A DNA stretch of 64,000 bases from Paenibacillus vietnamensis (GCF_020169515.1 NZ_JAHMHW010000001.1:496001-560000); one strand, 5' to 3'. Shown: positions 42,538 to 51,810, counted from the first letter of the stretch. Numbers and translations: made by a program. The notes: generated by a model from the sequence alone, not told the origin.

Positions 42538-43257
42538 ATGATATCTACGTTAGACAACAGGATAGAGCTTGTAGAGGAAAAGCTGCTGCAGGCCTGCAAA
42601 CGCGCCGGGCGAAGCCGGGAGGATGTGCAGATTATAGCGGTTACGAAATATGTATCCGCCGATACGACGAAGAGCGCGGTTGAGCATGGGCTTAAGCATC
42701 TCGGCGAGAATCGCTGGCAGGATGCACAGGCCAAATGGCAGGCTATTAGCGGCGACGCTGCTCCGAATGAAGACGGACAGCCTGTCTGGCACTTTATCGG
42801 TTCTTTGCAAACGAACAAAGTGAAGGAAGTCATCGGGAAATTTACATACATCCATTCGCTGGACAGGCTGTCGCTTGCCGAAGCGATCAACAAACGGGCA
42901 GCGCAGCTTGGGATCGTCGTTCCTTGCTTCATTCAAGTCAATGTGTCCGGCGAAGATTCGAAGCATGGGCTTGAGCCCGGTCAATTGTTCGACTTTGCCG
43001 CGGAGCTGCAGCGGTTCAAATCGCTGAAGCCGATCGGCTTGATGACAATGGCTCCATACGAGTCGGAGCCGGAGCGGACAAGATCCGTGTTCAGGGCGCT
43101 GAGGGAGCTGAGGGATCAGCTTAGGCAAAGCTCGCCGCTGTATGAAGAAATCAAGCATTTATCCATGGGTATGTCGAACGATTTCGAAATCGCGATTGAA
43201 GAAGGGGCGACCTGGGTACGGCTCGGTTCGATACTAGTGGGGAAAGAGGAGGTATAA
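42538..43257 (+). CDS. ylmE: YggS-family PLP homeostasis protein (YlmE)
   Basis: A 239-residue alanine-racemase-fold protein that binds pyridoxal 5'-phosphate. The PLP Lys is in AVTKYVSAD (near residue 36), followed by HLGENRWQDAQAK, HFIGSLQTNKVK, CFIQVNVSGEDSKHG, GLMTMAP and SMGMSNDFEIAIEEG. The family has no known catalytic reaction and helps keep PLP levels balanced. It starts 3 nt after ylmD with AGAGGTG inside the ylmD end. Confidence 0.95.
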   Translation: MISTLDNRIELVEEKLLQACKRAGRSREDVQIIAVTKYVSADTTKSAVEHGLKHLGENRWQDAQAKWQAISGDAAPNEDGQPVWHFIGSLQTNKVKEVIGKFTYIHSLDRLSLAEAINKRAAQLGIVVPCFIQVNVSGEDSKHGLEPGQLFDFAAELQRFKSLKPIGLMTMAPYESEPERTRSVFRALRELRDQLRQSSPLYEEIKHLSMGMSNDFEIAIEEGATWVRLGSILVGKEEV

Positions 43258-43260
43258 GAG

Positions 43261-43722
43261 ATGAGTGTTATGAACCGGTTTATGAATTTTCTTGGCCTGC
43301 AGGACGAAGAGGAAATCGTGGAGCGTGAGAAAACAGTCCCAATGCAGCAGCAGCAGGAAGAGCAAGAACCTGAAACTTCTCCTTTCGAGGCACGTAGAAC
43401 AACGAAGAGCAATAACGTCGTCAGCATTCATTCGCAGAAAAATGTAAGGGTCGTGCTTAGCGAGCCCCGGTCTTACGATGAAGCGCAGGAAATTGCCGAT
43501 CACCTGCGGTCCCGCAGGGCCGTTATCGTGAACCTGCAGAGAGTCCGCACCGATCTGGCCGTCCGGATTGTTGATTTCTTAAGCGGCACAGTGTACGCTT
43601 TAAGCGGAAGCATCTCTAAGCTTGGTCCGAATATTTTTCTATGCACGCCGGATTCGGTAGAAATTCAAGGTGCCATTACGGAAATGCTGGCGGAGGAGAA
43701 AGATTACAACAAAATGAGGTGA
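43261..43722 (+). CDS. sepF: Cell division protein SepF
   Basis: A 153-residue FtsZ-binding membrane anchor protein. The N-terminal amphipathic helix [10 protein letters not shown] binds membrane, a Gln/Glu-rich linker follows (about 15-50), and the C-terminal SepF domain (about 60-150) has [39 protein letters not shown] and [11 protein letters not shown]. It forms rings that bundle FtsZ. Strong AAAGAGGAGGT upstream, 3 nt gap from ylmE. Confidence 0.97.
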   Translation: MSVMNRFMNFLGLQDEEEIVEREKTVPMQQQQEEQEPETSPFEARRTTKSNNVVSIHSQKNVRVVLSEPRSYDEAQEIADHLRSRRAVIVNLQRVRTDLAVRIVDFLSGTVYALSGSISKLGPNIFLCTPDSVEIQGAITEMLAEEKDYNKMR

Positions 43723-43732
43723 CCTTGGGTTA

Positions 43733-44005
43733 ATGATGGATCAAGTTGCAAGTTTGATAATGAACATTCAACGAATTTACACCTTTATGATCATCGGGTA
43801 TGTTCTGCTTTCCTGGTTGCCTAACGCGCGCGAAAGCTTTATAGGCGTTTTTCTCGGCAAGCTGGTTGAGCCTTACTTAGGCATTTTCAGAAAATTTATA
43901 CCGCCGATCGGCGGTATGCTGGATTTGTCGCCAATCGTAGCCGTGTTCGCGCTGCAGTTCGTTGCATACGGTCTGATTGCGGTAATCAACTTTTTTATCG
44001 GTTAA
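43733..44005 (+). CDS. ylmG: YggT-family membrane protein (YlmG)
   Basis: A 90-residue protein with two hydrophobic YggT helices separated by a conserved segment: FMIIGYVLLSWLPNARES, then VEPYLGIFRKFIPPIGGMLDLSPIVAVFALQFV. YlmG relatives in cyanobacteria and chloroplasts affect nucleoid or division behaviour; the biochemical role is unknown. GAGGTGACC precedes two adjacent ATG codons (43733 and 43736); either may be used. Confidence 0.93.
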   Translation: MMDQVASLIMNIQRIYTFMIIGYVLLSWLPNARESFIGVFLGKLVEPYLGIFRKFIPPIGGMLDLSPIVAVFALQFVAYGLIAVINFFIG

Positions 44006-44019
44006 AGGAATGAACAGCT

Positions 44020-44802
44020 ATGAAACAAGCGATATATGATCACTTTCACCCTGACGAGAAGGCTTTTGTCGATCGGGCGTTGGAATGGATAGAGCGGTCC
44101 GCCCAGCAGCATGAGCTGAAGCGGACCGATTTTTTAGATCCGAGACAAGCCCAAATCGTCACGATGCTGGCGAACCGGAATCAGGATGTCGGAATAAGGC
44201 TGGACGGCGGTTATCCCGAGGCCGAGCGTAAGCGGGCCTTGATTGCGCCGGACTACCGCAGCCTGGAGGATGAGCCGATCGGCGTATCGGTGCTCTCCGT
44301 CAGCGGGCCCGGACAAGACCGGATCGACCTGGATCACGGCGATTTTTTGGGGGCGCTGCTCGGATTGGGCATTAAGAGGGACCGAATCGGCGACATACAT
44401 GTTCATGATGATTTTTGTCATATCGTGGTGATGGATGAGATTGCCGATTATTTGAACATTCATTTGCGTCAGGTGCACCGCCTGAACGTCATGACGGACG
44501 TGCTTCCGATTGAGGAACTTCGCAGCGTCATTCCCAAGCTGGAGGAAATAAGCCTTACCGTCGCTTCCATGCGTCTGGACGGGATCGCAAGCGATGTATA
44601 CCGCATCAGCCGCTCCAAGATTGTAGATCCGATCAGGGCGGGCAGATGCAGGGTTAATTGGAAGTCCGAAGAGGATCCGTCCGGGCAGCTGAAGGAAGGG
44701 GATGTCGTTTCCTTCAAGGGACTGGGCCGGTTCAAAGTGCTGGAAGTGGACGGGATGACAAAAAAAGGCAGAATCCGCGTCAAAGTCGGTAAATTTATTT
44801 GA
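44020..44802 (+). CDS. ylmH: S4-domain RNA-binding protein YlmH
   Basis: A 260-residue protein with an N-terminal YlmH domain (FHPDEKAFVDRALEW, FLDPRQAQIV, LSGxGxKRDRIGDI-like LGIKRDRIGDI) and a C-terminal S4 RNA-binding domain (about 180-255: LRLDGIASDVYRISRSK, RVNWK, EGDVVSFKGLGRFKV). YlmH has been linked to ribosome-associated quality control as a factor binding peptidyl-tRNA on 50S subunits in B. subtilis. It lies between ylmG and divIVA as usual. Confidence 0.95.
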   Translation: MKQAIYDHFHPDEKAFVDRALEWIERSAQQHELKRTDFLDPRQAQIVTMLANRNQDVGIRLDGGYPEAERKRALIAPDYRSLEDEPIGVSVLSVSGPGQDRIDLDHGDFLGALLGLGIKRDRIGDIHVHDDFCHIVVMDEIADYLNIHLRQVHRLNVMTDVLPIEELRSVIPKLEEISLTVASMRLDGIASDVYRISRSKIVDPIRAGRCRVNWKSEEDPSGQLKEGDVVSFKGLGRFKVLEVDGMTKKGRIRVKVGKFI

Positions 44803-44905
44803 ACGGTGGCAGGAATTCCTCTCCGGTTGTCGAATGTGTTCACATCGAATATCGAATAGCGTGATTCGGTTGCCTGTGTCACAAATTTGTTGAGGAGGTG
44901 CGCCA

Positions 44906-45409
44906 ATGCCGTTATCGCCATTGGACATACATAATAAGGAATTTGGCCGGAGATTACGCGGATATGACGAAGACGAGGTAAACGAGTTTCTCGATCAGGT
45001 CATTAAGGATTATGAATCACTTATCCGTGACAATAAAGAGATGCAGAATCAGGTGCTCGCTCTGCAGGAGCGTCTGAATCATTTTACGAACATAGAAGAA
45101 ACGTTAAGCAAAACGATTATCGTTGCGCAGGAAGCGGCCGATGAGGTAAGGAACAACGCAAAGAAGGAAGCCCAGCTCATTATTAAGGAATCGGAGAAAA
45201 ACGCGGACCGCATCATTAACGATGCGCTGGCCAAATCGCGCAAGGTTTCGCTGGAGGTCGAAGAGCTGAAGAAGCAGTCCGCCGTATACCGGGCGCGGTT
45301 CCGTACGCTTGTGGAAGCGCAGCTTGAACTGCTTACTGCAGACGGCTGGGACACGCTCGAGCCGCTGCCGCAGGCTAAGGTAGTGGAGCATGAGCTGCAG
45401 CGCGGCTAA
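44906..45409 (+). CDS. divIVA: Cell division/polarity protein DivIVA
   Basis: A 167-residue coiled-coil protein. The N-terminal lipid-binding domain is typical: LSPLDIHNKEFGRRLRGYDEDEVNEFLD, which senses negative membrane curvature at poles and septa. A long coiled coil (about 30-150) lets it tetramerise. It directs Min proteins and, during sporulation, chromosome anchoring partners. Start ATG 44906 after GAGGAGGTGCGCC. It ends before the ileS promoter. Confidence 0.97.
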   Translation: MPLSPLDIHNKEFGRRLRGYDEDEVNEFLDQVIKDYESLIRDNKEMQNQVLALQERLNHFTNIEETLSKTIIVAQEAADEVRNNAKKEAQLIIKESEKNADRIINDALAKSRKVSLEVEELKKQSAVYRARFRTLVEAQLELLTADGWDTLEPLPQAKVVEHELQRG

Positions 45410-45439
45410 AGCGTAGTGCCAATTTGGGCGAATAACGAT

Positions 45440-45469
45440 TTGACATTGCCCCCGCCGTTACGCTATAAC
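45440..45469 (+). promoter_or_regulatory. Sigma-A promoter of ileS
   Basis: A perfect -35 TTGACA (45440-45445), an 18-nt spacer and TATAAC (45464-45469), placed directly before the T-box leader. Confidence 0.8.
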
Positions 45470-45475
45470 TAAAGT

Positions 45476-45803
45476 AACTAATGAAAAGAACTTCAGTGAT
45501 GAGACCAAGTACGTCTCGGGATCGCTCCACAGAGAGCCGGCAGCTGCTGAAAGCCGGTGTGCGAACGATGACGGAATATCCTCTCGGAGAAGCGGTGCCG
45601 AGCCTGCCATGCAGCATTAAGCGCCGACGGCTGTCCCCCGTTACAGGGAACGCGGACTATTCGTCCGCGACTAAGGTGCCGCATGGCGCGCAGTTTTTAC
45701 TGCACGCCGCCATTGACAGCTGCTTGATTGCGGCTTAGCGGAACAAGGGTGGTATCGCGAGCAAGCCTCGTCCCTTTTAACAGGGACGGGGCTTTATTTT
45801 TTT
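45476..45803 (+). promoter_or_regulatory. T-box riboswitch (isoleucine) controlling ileS
   Basis: A T-box leader senses uncharged tRNA and prevents termination. The T-box AGGGTGGTATCGCG lies at 45746-45759, with TGGT able to pair with the tRNA acceptor end. Stem I features are visible upstream (CAGAGAG AG-bulge region near 45531 and GGTGTGCGAAC). The specifier is read as ATC at 45578-45580 within GGAATATCC, an isoleucine codon, matching the downstream gene. A terminator, AAGCCTCGTCCCT / AGGGACGGGGCTT plus T run (45763-45803), competes with the antiterminator. Confidence 0.93.
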
Positions 45804-45822
45804 GTCTTAGGAGGCTGATAGT

Positions 45823-48800
45823 ATGCAACGCGTTGACGTTAAGGAACGCGCGCGCGCCCGCGAGCTGCGGGTGCTTGAACAATGGAAAACCAACGATACG
45901 TTTAGACAATCGATCAAAAACCGGGAAGGAAAGCCGAATTTCGTATTTTACGAGGGACCGCCTACCGCAAACGGCGCTCCTCATATCGGCCATGTGCTGG
46001 GCAGGGTCATTAAGGACTTTATTTGCCGTTACAAGACGATGGCAGGTTACCGGGTCGTCCGGAAGGCAGGCTGGGATACACATGGCTTGCCGGTGGAGCT
46101 CGGTGTAGAGAAGCAGCTCGGCATTTCCGGAAAACAGGAAATCGAAGAGTACGGCGTAGAGAAGTTCGTAAAAAAATGTAAAGACAGCGTGTTTGAATAC
46201 GAGAAGCAGTGGCGCGAGCTGACTGAGGCTATCGCGTATTGGACCGACCTGGATAACCCGTATATCACGTTAAAAAATGAATATATCGAAAGCGTCTGGC
46301 ATATTTTGTCGACGATTCACAAGAAGGACCTTCTATACCGCGGACACCGCGTCAGCCCGTATTGCCCGGATTGCCAGACGACACTCAGCTCGCATGAGGT
46401 GGCGCAAGGCTACGAGGACGTAAAAGATCTGAGCGCCACGGTGAAATTCAAGCTGGCAGGCTCCGGAGATTCGGTTCTTGCATGGACGACTACGCCATGG
46501 ACACTGCCGGCCAACGTTGCGCTTGCCGTCAATCCCGAGCTTGATTATGTCCGTGCTTCGAAAAACGGCGAAGTTTTCATCGTGGCTCAAAATCTGGCGG
46601 AAAGCGTTCTGAAGGAAGGCTACGAGATTTTGTCCGTTATCAAAGGCGCGGAGCTCGTAGGACAAAGCTATGAGCCTCCTTTCCGTTACGTGCCGATCGA
46701 GAAAGGACATATCGTCATTGCAGGCGATTTCGTCAGCGACTCCAGCGGTACCGGCATCGTTCATATTGCGCCGGCACACGGTGACGACGACTACCGGGTA
46801 TCTCGCGAGAACGGCATCAGCATGCTGAATGTAGTTGACCTCTCCGGCCGTTATACGGCGGAAGTGACGGATTTTGCCGGCCGCTTCGTCAAGGACGGGG
46901 AGCTCGACATCGATATCGTCAAAAACTTGAGCGAGCGCGGTCTGCTGTATACGAAAGAACGCTACGAGCACAGCTATCCGTTCTGCTGGCGCTGCAAAAC
47001 GCCGCTCATCTATTACGCAATGGAAAGCTGGTTCATTAAGACGACAGCGGTTAAGGATCAGCTGATCGCAAACAATAACGGCGTGGACTGGTATCCCGGC
47101 CATATCCGGGAAGGACGCTTCGGCAAGTTCCTCGAGGACCTGGTGGATTGGAATATCAGCCGCAACCGCTACTGGGGAACGCCGCTGAACGTCTGGGTCT
47201 GCGAAGCGACGGGCAAGGAATATGCTCCGGGCAGCATTGCCGAGCTCCGCGAAATGGCCGCTCACGACGTGCCGGAGAATATCGAGCTTCATAAGCCGTA
47301 CGTCGATGAAATCAAGCTGAAATCGCCGTATGCGGAAGGCGCGTTGATGACACGCACGCCGGAGGTTATCGATGTCTGGTTCGACAGCGGCTCCATGCCG
47401 TTCTCCCAGCACCATCACCCGTTCGAGAACGAGCAGGAATTTGCGGAGCAGTATCCGGCCGATATTATTTGCGAAGGGATCGACCAGACGCGCGGCTGGT
47501 TCTACAGCCTGCTGGCCGTTTCTACGCTTTATAACGGAAAAGCGCCGTATAAAGCCGTTATTTCGACCGGTCACATCCTGGATGAAAACGGACAAAAAAT
47601 GTCCAAGTCGAAAGGCAACGTCATCGACCCATGGGAAATTATTAACGAATACGGAACGGACGCTTTCCGCTGGGCATTGCTTGCTGACAGTGCGCCTTGG
47701 AACAGCAAACGTTTCTCGCGCGGCATCGTCGGCGAGGCGAAGTCCAAGGTGATCGATACGATTGTCAATACGCACGCATTTTATGCGCTGTATGCCACGA
47801 TCGACGGTTTTGATTATAAAGCCCATCCGGATAGCAAATCCGCCAACAAGCTTGACCGCTGGATCGTCTCCCGCTTGAACAGCTTGATTCAGACCGTTAG
47901 CAAAGGACTTGAGGTTAACGACTTCCTTAACCCGGCCAAAGCGATCGAAACGTTCGTCGACGAGCTGAGCAACTGGTATATCCGCCGTTCGCGCGACCGG
48001 TTCTGGGGAAGCGGCCTGACGGAGGATAAAGTAGCGGCCTATCAAACGCTGAGAAACGTTCTGCTGACACTGTCCCGTTTGATCGCTCCATATACGCCTC
48101 TGCTTGCGGAAGACGTTTACGGCAATCTGGGCGGAGAAGGCAGCGTTCATCTGGCTGATTATCCGAAAGCGGACGAAGCCGCCATTGACGAACGGCTCGA
48201 GCAGGATATGGAAAGCGCGAAGCAGATCGTGGAGCTTGCAAGGAATGTGCGCAACGAGACCGGCATCAAAACGCGCCAGCCGCTGTCCGAGCTGATCGTA
48301 TCCCTTGACCGCGAGTTCGACGTTGAGGGTTATGAGGATATCGTGAAGGACGAAATTAACGTAAAAGCGATCAAAGTCCAACATTCGGACAGTGGTTTTG
48401 TCGATTTTACGTTAAAGCTGAATTTGAAGCTAGCAGGCAAAAAATACGGCAAACACGTCGGTCCGATCCAGGGACAGCTCAAGGTGCTGACGCCTGAACA
48501 GACTCGTGCGATTGTAAATGGGGAAACTTACGCGTTTACGACAGGCGAAGGTGAGCTGCTGCAAATCGGAGTCGATGAGCTTCTGGTCGAGAAGCAGGCG
48601 AAATCGGGCTTTGCGTCCGCATCGGCAAACGGGGTAACGGTCGCGCTGAATACGGACATTACGCCTGAGCTTGAACAGGAGGGCTGGGTGCGCGAGGTCA
48701 TTAGGGCTGTGCAGGATACTCGCAAAAAGCTGGATCTCCCAATCGAGAAGCGGATCGATCTTGTTCTGGACGTTGATAACGAGCTGAAAGCGGCGCTTGA

Positions 48801-48921
48801 AGCGTTCGCGGACGTCCTGAACGACAACGTTCTCGTACAAAGCGTCTCCTACGAAGCTCCAGCCGAAATGGAACGAGTATCGCTCGGAGATAAGAATATT
48901 GGGATTTTCATACGAGGTTAA
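45823..48921 (+). CDS. ileS: Isoleucyl-tRNA synthetase, type 2 (eukaryote-like)
   Basis: Charges tRNA-Ile. 1032 residues, against about 920 for the type 1 enzyme of B. subtilis. The class I motif appears as GPPTANGAPHIGHVLGR (near 46-62), the type 2 form, rather than GPPYANGDIHIGH. KMSKSKGN is near residue 591. The connecting editing domain has TTTPWTLPANVALAV and GTGIVHIAPAHGDDDY with the Asp of the editing site. The C-terminus lacks the Cys-rich zinc motif that closes type 1 enzymes and ends in a beta-rich region. Type 2 enzymes are commonly less sensitive to mupirocin. It is under the T-box just upstream, at the usual post-divIVA position. Confidence 0.96.
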   Translation: MQRVDVKERARARELRVLEQWKTNDTFRQSIKNREGKPNFVFYEGPPTANGAPHIGHVLGRVIKDFICRYKTMAGYRVVRKAGWDTHGLPVELGVEKQLGISGKQEIEEYGVEKFVKKCKDSVFEYEKQWRELTEAIAYWTDLDNPYITLKNEYIESVWHILSTIHKKDLLYRGHRVSPYCPDCQTTLSSHEVAQGYEDVKDLSATVKFKLAGSGDSVLAWTTTPWTLPANVALAVNPELDYVRASKNGEVFIVAQNLAESVLKEGYEILSVIKGAELVGQSYEPPFRYVPIEKGHIVIAGDFVSDSSGTGIVHIAPAHGDDDYRVSRENGISMLNVVDLSGRYTAEVTDFAGRFVKDGELDIDIVKNLSERGLLYTKERYEHSYPFCWRCKTPLIYYAMESWFIKTTAVKDQLIANNNGVDWYPGHIREGRFGKFLEDLVDWNISRNRYWGTPLNVWVCEATGKEYAPGSIAELREMAAHDVPENIELHKPYVDEIKLKSPYAEGALMTRTPEVIDVWFDSGSMPFSQHHHPFENEQEFAEQYPADIICEGIDQTRGWFYSLLAVSTLYNGKAPYKAVISTGHILDENGQKMSKSKGNVIDPWEIINEYGTDAFRWALLADSAPWNSKRFSRGIVGEAKSKVIDTIVNTHAFYALYATIDGFDYKAHPDSKSANKLDRWIVSRLNSLIQTVSKGLEVNDFLNPAKAIETFVDELSNWYIRRSRDRFWGSGLTEDKVAAYQTLRNVLLTLSRLIAPYTPLLAEDVYGNLGGEGSVHLADYPKADEAAIDERLEQDMESAKQIVELARNVRNETGIKTRQPLSELIVSLDREFDVEGYEDIVKDEINVKAIKVQHSDSGFVDFTLKLNLKLAGKKYGKHVGPIQGQLKVLTPEQTRAIVNGETYAFTTGEGELLQIGVDELLVEKQAKSGFASASANGVTVALNTDITPELEQEGWVREVIRAVQDTRKKLDLPIEKRIDLVLDVDNELKAALEAFADVLNDNVLVQSVSYEAPAEMERVSLGDKNIGIFIRG

Positions 48922-48951
48922 GGATATAGTATAAGTATAGCGCAAGCAATG

Positions 48952-49039
48952 AAAACGAGGCGGCAGCCTTCCGGCTCCCTGCTCCAAGCGGATTAACGCC
49001 GTTTGGCCGGGAGCGAGGAAGGAAGTGCCTCGTTTTATT
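48952..49039 (+). terminator. Long hairpin terminator after ileS
   Basis: AAAACGAGGC pairs with GCCTCGTTTT, closing a long imperfect hairpin with inner GGCTCCC/GGGAGC-type pairing. It lies about 30 nt after ileS. Confidence 0.8.
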
Positions 49040-49063
49040 GTTTGAAGAAGGGGGATGCCTCGT

Positions 49064-49402
49064 ATGAAAACCGCTCATCCTGATCATCCGAACCAAACGA
49101 ATGAGCTTCAAACGTCTCTAAGCGTGCTCGACAAACGTCTTCAGCATATCGCTGCCGAAATGGAAAGGACGCAAATGGCCGAATACGTGGATCTTCTGAA
49201 CAGGCCGGCCAGGCTGATTTGGAGAAATTTGCTGGCAGGCCTTGCAAGAGGCGTCGGCATCGCGGTCGGCTTTACTTTTTTTGCGGCCACCATTCTTTAC
49301 GTACTGAGAATATTGGGGGCGTTGAACTTGCCGATTATCGGCGATTACATTGCGGATATCGTTAAAATTGTCCAAATTCAGCTCGAAGGTAAAACGTATT
49401 AA
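49064..49402 (+). CDS. DUF5665 domain membrane protein
   Basis: A 112-residue protein with a hydrophilic N-terminus containing a coiled coil (LSVLDKRLQHIAAEMERTQMAEYVDLL), a conserved junction RPARLIWRNLLAGLARGVGIAVGFT, one strong membrane helix and an amphipathic C-terminus. It fits DUF5665, found in Bacillota, of unknown function. ATG 49064 is chosen: AAGGGGG ends at 49054, directly abutting an alternative ATG at 49055. Confidence 0.82.
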   Translation: MKTAHPDHPNQTNELQTSLSVLDKRLQHIAAEMERTQMAEYVDLLNRPARLIWRNLLAGLARGVGIAVGFTFFAATILYVLRILGALNLPIIGDYIADIVKIVQIQLEGKTY

Positions 49403-49426
49403 AAGCCTTCGGCAAAGCGTATTGTT

Positions 49427-50152
49427 TTATGTTTGTTCGTCATCTTCCTCCAAACCGTGGTCGCCCTCGCCGCTGTGCATATAATTCATGTACTCGCGGT
49501 TGCGAATGACGGAGACATGTCTGCCTGTTATGTCGGTGGCCAGGAAGCTTTCGATCGGCTCCACGAAACCGTCGTTTTCGTAGGCGTCAATGCCGACATG
49601 GGAGTAATCCGTTACATCCCTGTTTTCCGAAAAGGCCGGGGAGTCGGAGTTGCCCCATTGCTCGACGATTTGCCAGGCGTCCTCGCCGTCGAAACCGTGA
49701 TGGTAATCATGCTCGTCCATGCTCGTTCTGCCGAAAGCGGGAGCGAGCACATGCTCCTCCGCCGGCCTGCGCATGGATACATATTGGCGCGGGGCATGCT
49801 CAATGCAATAGATCGTATCGGGAACGGCATCCAGTCGTTCAAATGGGATAGGGTTTCCGCAAGTCGCGCATGTGCCGTAGCTGCCGTCATCTATAGCGTT
49901 CAGTGCGGCTTCGATGCGGCTGAGATGAAGCTCTTCCTGTTCGACAAGGGCAACGTCCTTTTCCCGCTCATATAGCTCCGTAGCCGTATCGCCGGGATGA
50001 TTGTCGCTGGTTGACAGCTCGCCGGATTCGTCACGCTGCGAGTTAGCGAGACCGTAATAATCGTCTTCGTCAAGCCGGCGTTCGATTTCCTTCCGTTCAT
50101 CCAGCAGTCTTTCGCGGAGAAGATCGCGCTGATCGTTTGTTAATCTTGTCAT
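49427..50152 (-). CDS. DksA/TraR-type zinc-finger protein (YteA/YlyA-like sporulation protein)
   Basis: A 241-residue protein when started at ATG 50152 with AAAGGACGGG upstream; the open frame to 50287 has no ribosome binding support. The N-terminal coiled coil (about 1-90) is followed by a DksA-type zinc finger, YGTCATCGNPIPFERL then YCIEHA (about 98-125), and an acidic, partly repetitive C-terminal half (YDHHGFDGEDAWQ-like). The same locus in B. subtilis, between ileS and lspA, holds ylyA, a DksA-like RNA polymerase-binding protein acting with sigma-G; yteA is a paralogue. Orthology to YlyA is likely from position, but here the gene is on the opposite strand. Confidence 0.87.
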   Translation of the reverse strand: MTRLTNDQRDLLRERLLDERKEIERRLDEDDYYGLANSQRDESGELSTSDNHPGDTATELYEREKDVALVEQEELHLSRIEAALNAIDDGSYGTCATCGNPIPFERLDAVPDTIYCIEHAPRQYVSMRRPAEEHVLAPAFGRTSMDEHDYHHGFDGEDAWQIVEQWGNSDSPAFSENRDVTDYSHVGIDAYENDGFVEPIESFLATDITGRHVSVIRNREYMNYMHSGEGDHGLEEDDEQT

Positions 50153-50335
50153 GCTGTGCCCGTCCTTTCGGTCCATTATGATTGCCGTATTAGGATTTGC
50201 CGGAACGGGCGGTTTCAGTATGGACTTCATTGGAAGAAGGAAGCCGGCGCGGGGTGGCTCTCTTTTGTACGGGTATGATACAATCATTATGGTTTGTCCG
50301 GAATCGATGCTTGACCAAAAATTAGGAGTGATTGC

Positions 50336-50857
50336 ATGCGTTTTTATTACTATTGGATCGCATTACTCGTATTTGTACTTGATTACTTGACTAAAAAAAT
50401 CATCGCGACCAAGCTGGAAATCGGAGAACAAATCAGCGTTATCGGCAACTTTTTTCTTATTACCTCGCATCGCAATCGCGGCGCGGCGTTCGGCATTTTG
50501 CAGGAGCAGCGGTTATTTTTTATTATCATAACCGTCATTATCGTCTCCGGTATTGTTTGGTACATACAGATCATGAGAAAATCGGCAAAGCCTTGGCTTC
50601 TCGTCGGACTTGGTCTGGTGCTGGGCGGAGCGCTCGGCAATTTTATCGACCGGGCACGATTCGGTGAGGTCGTCGATTTTCTGCAGTTTAATTTCGGCAG
50701 CTACCAGTTCCCGATTTTTAACGTGGCGGATTCGGGCATCGTCTGCGGCGTAGCGCTGATTTTGATCGATACGCTGCTGTCGGCGAAGGATGACAAAAAA
50801 CATTCGGATAACGGAGAGGACAAGGAAACGAACAATCATGAGCAGCAGCCTGTATAA
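50336..50857 (+). CDS. lspA: Lipoprotein signal peptidase (signal peptidase II)
   Basis: Cleaves prolipoproteins after lipid addition. A 173-residue protein with four membrane helices. Conserved motifs are LDYLTKKI, HRNRGAAFGIL, GGALGNFIDR (catalytic Asp near 104) and FNVADSGI (catalytic Asp near 131). A hydrophilic tail of about 25 residues after the last helix is unusual in length but not unknown. It overlaps rluD by 20 nt. Substrates in this window would include the lipoproteins at 5797, 17630 and 63150. Confidence 0.97.
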   Translation: MRFYYYWIALLVFVLDYLTKKIIATKLEIGEQISVIGNFFLITSHRNRGAAFGILQEQRLFFIIITVIIVSGIVWYIQIMRKSAKPWLLVGLGLVLGGALGNFIDRARFGEVVDFLQFNFGSYQFPIFNVADSGIVCGVALILIDTLLSAKDDKKHSDNGEDKETNNHEQQPV

Positions 50858-51776
50858 TGAAGAAGCTTTGGAATGGATGGCGGAGGCGGAGCATGAAGGC
50901 GTCCGGATCGACAAATTCATAACGGACGGCATTGACGATTCATCCGTATCCCGCACACAGGTTCAGGAATGGATCAAATCGGGAGCGGTAGAGGTAGATG
51001 GAAAAGCCGTAAAGGCAAATTATAAAGTGGCTGAAGGAAACCGGATCGTACTGACGGTTCCGGAGCCCGAGGATGCGGCCATCCTTCCGGAGCCGATCCC
51101 GCTTGAGGTTATCTATGAAGATTCGGATCTGATCGTGGTTAATAAGCCGCGCGGTATGGTCGTTCATCCTGCTCCCGGGCACTCGTCGGGCACGCTGGTG
51201 AACGCCTTGATGCACCACTGCAAGGATTTATCGGGTATCAACGGCTTGATCCGTCCGGGCATCGTGCATCGGATCGATAAGGACACGACCGGTCTCCTTA
51301 TGGCCGCCAAAAACGATCTTGCTCATTTGTCGCTGGCGGAGCAGCTAAAGGAGCATTCCGTGACGCGCAAATATATCGCTCTCGTTCACGGCAATCTCCA
51401 GCATGATCAGGGAACGATTGACGCGCCGATCGGCAGGGATGCGAACGACCGCAAGCTGTTCACTGTCACGGACCGCAACAGCAGGCATGCCGTCACCCAT
51501 TTTCTCGTTCTCGAGCGGCTGAACGATTATTCCTTGGTCGAGCTGCAGCTGGAGACGGGCAGAACGCACCAGATTCGGGTGCATATGAAATATATCGGCC
51601 ATCCGCTTGCTGGAGATCCGGTTTACGGCAGAAACAAAACCGTCGATTTGAAGGGACAAGCATTGCACGCGGCCGTTCTCGGGTTTACACATCCGAGAAC
51701 GGGAGAGCGAATGCAGTTTGAAACGCCTTTGCCTGCCGATTTCGAACATGTTCTTGCAAGCCTCCGTTCAAGATAA
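50838..51776 (+). CDS. RluA-family pseudouridine synthase (RluD-like, YlyB)
   Basis: A 312-residue enzyme with an N-terminal S4 domain (about 18-75) and the RluA catalytic domain with the signature HRIDKDTTGLL (catalytic Asp near residue 147), GRTHQIRVHM and AGDPVYG. Probably modifies 23S rRNA helix 69 uridines as RluD does; in B. subtilis the gene after lspA is ylyB. ATG 50838 lies inside the lspA 3' end, with AAGGAAA about 10 nt upstream; the longer frame from 50790 is less likely. Followed by an unusual palindrome before dapL. Confidence 0.94.
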   Translation: MSSSLYNEEALEWMAEAEHEGVRIDKFITDGIDDSSVSRTQVQEWIKSGAVEVDGKAVKANYKVAEGNRIVLTVPEPEDAAILPEPIPLEVIYEDSDLIVVNKPRGMVVHPAPGHSSGTLVNALMHHCKDLSGINGLIRPGIVHRIDKDTTGLLMAAKNDLAHLSLAEQLKEHSVTRKYIALVHGNLQHDQGTIDAPIGRDANDRKLFTVTDRNSRHAVTHFLVLERLNDYSLVELQLETGRTHQIRVHMKYIGHPLAGDPVYGRNKTVDLKGQALHAAVLGFTHPRTGERMQFETPLPADFEHVLASLRSR

Positions 51777-51794
51777 GCGCATTTCCGCAAGTGT

Positions 51795-51810
51795 AAAAGT
51801 GCAAACTTTT
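51795..51810. repeat. Perfect inverted repeat upstream of dapL
   Basis: AAAAGT (51795-51800) and ACTTTT (51805-51810) around GCAA. It is a 6-bp-arm palindrome about 95 nt before dapL that could be an operator or a weak rluD terminator. Confidence 0.45.

Noticed and set aside
46333..48384. 683-codon open frame on the reverse strand opposite ileS
   Set aside because: Shadow of a GC-rich coding sequence; it lies wholly within ileS, its sequence is Arg/Leu/Val-rich without domain features, and it has no ribosome binding site.
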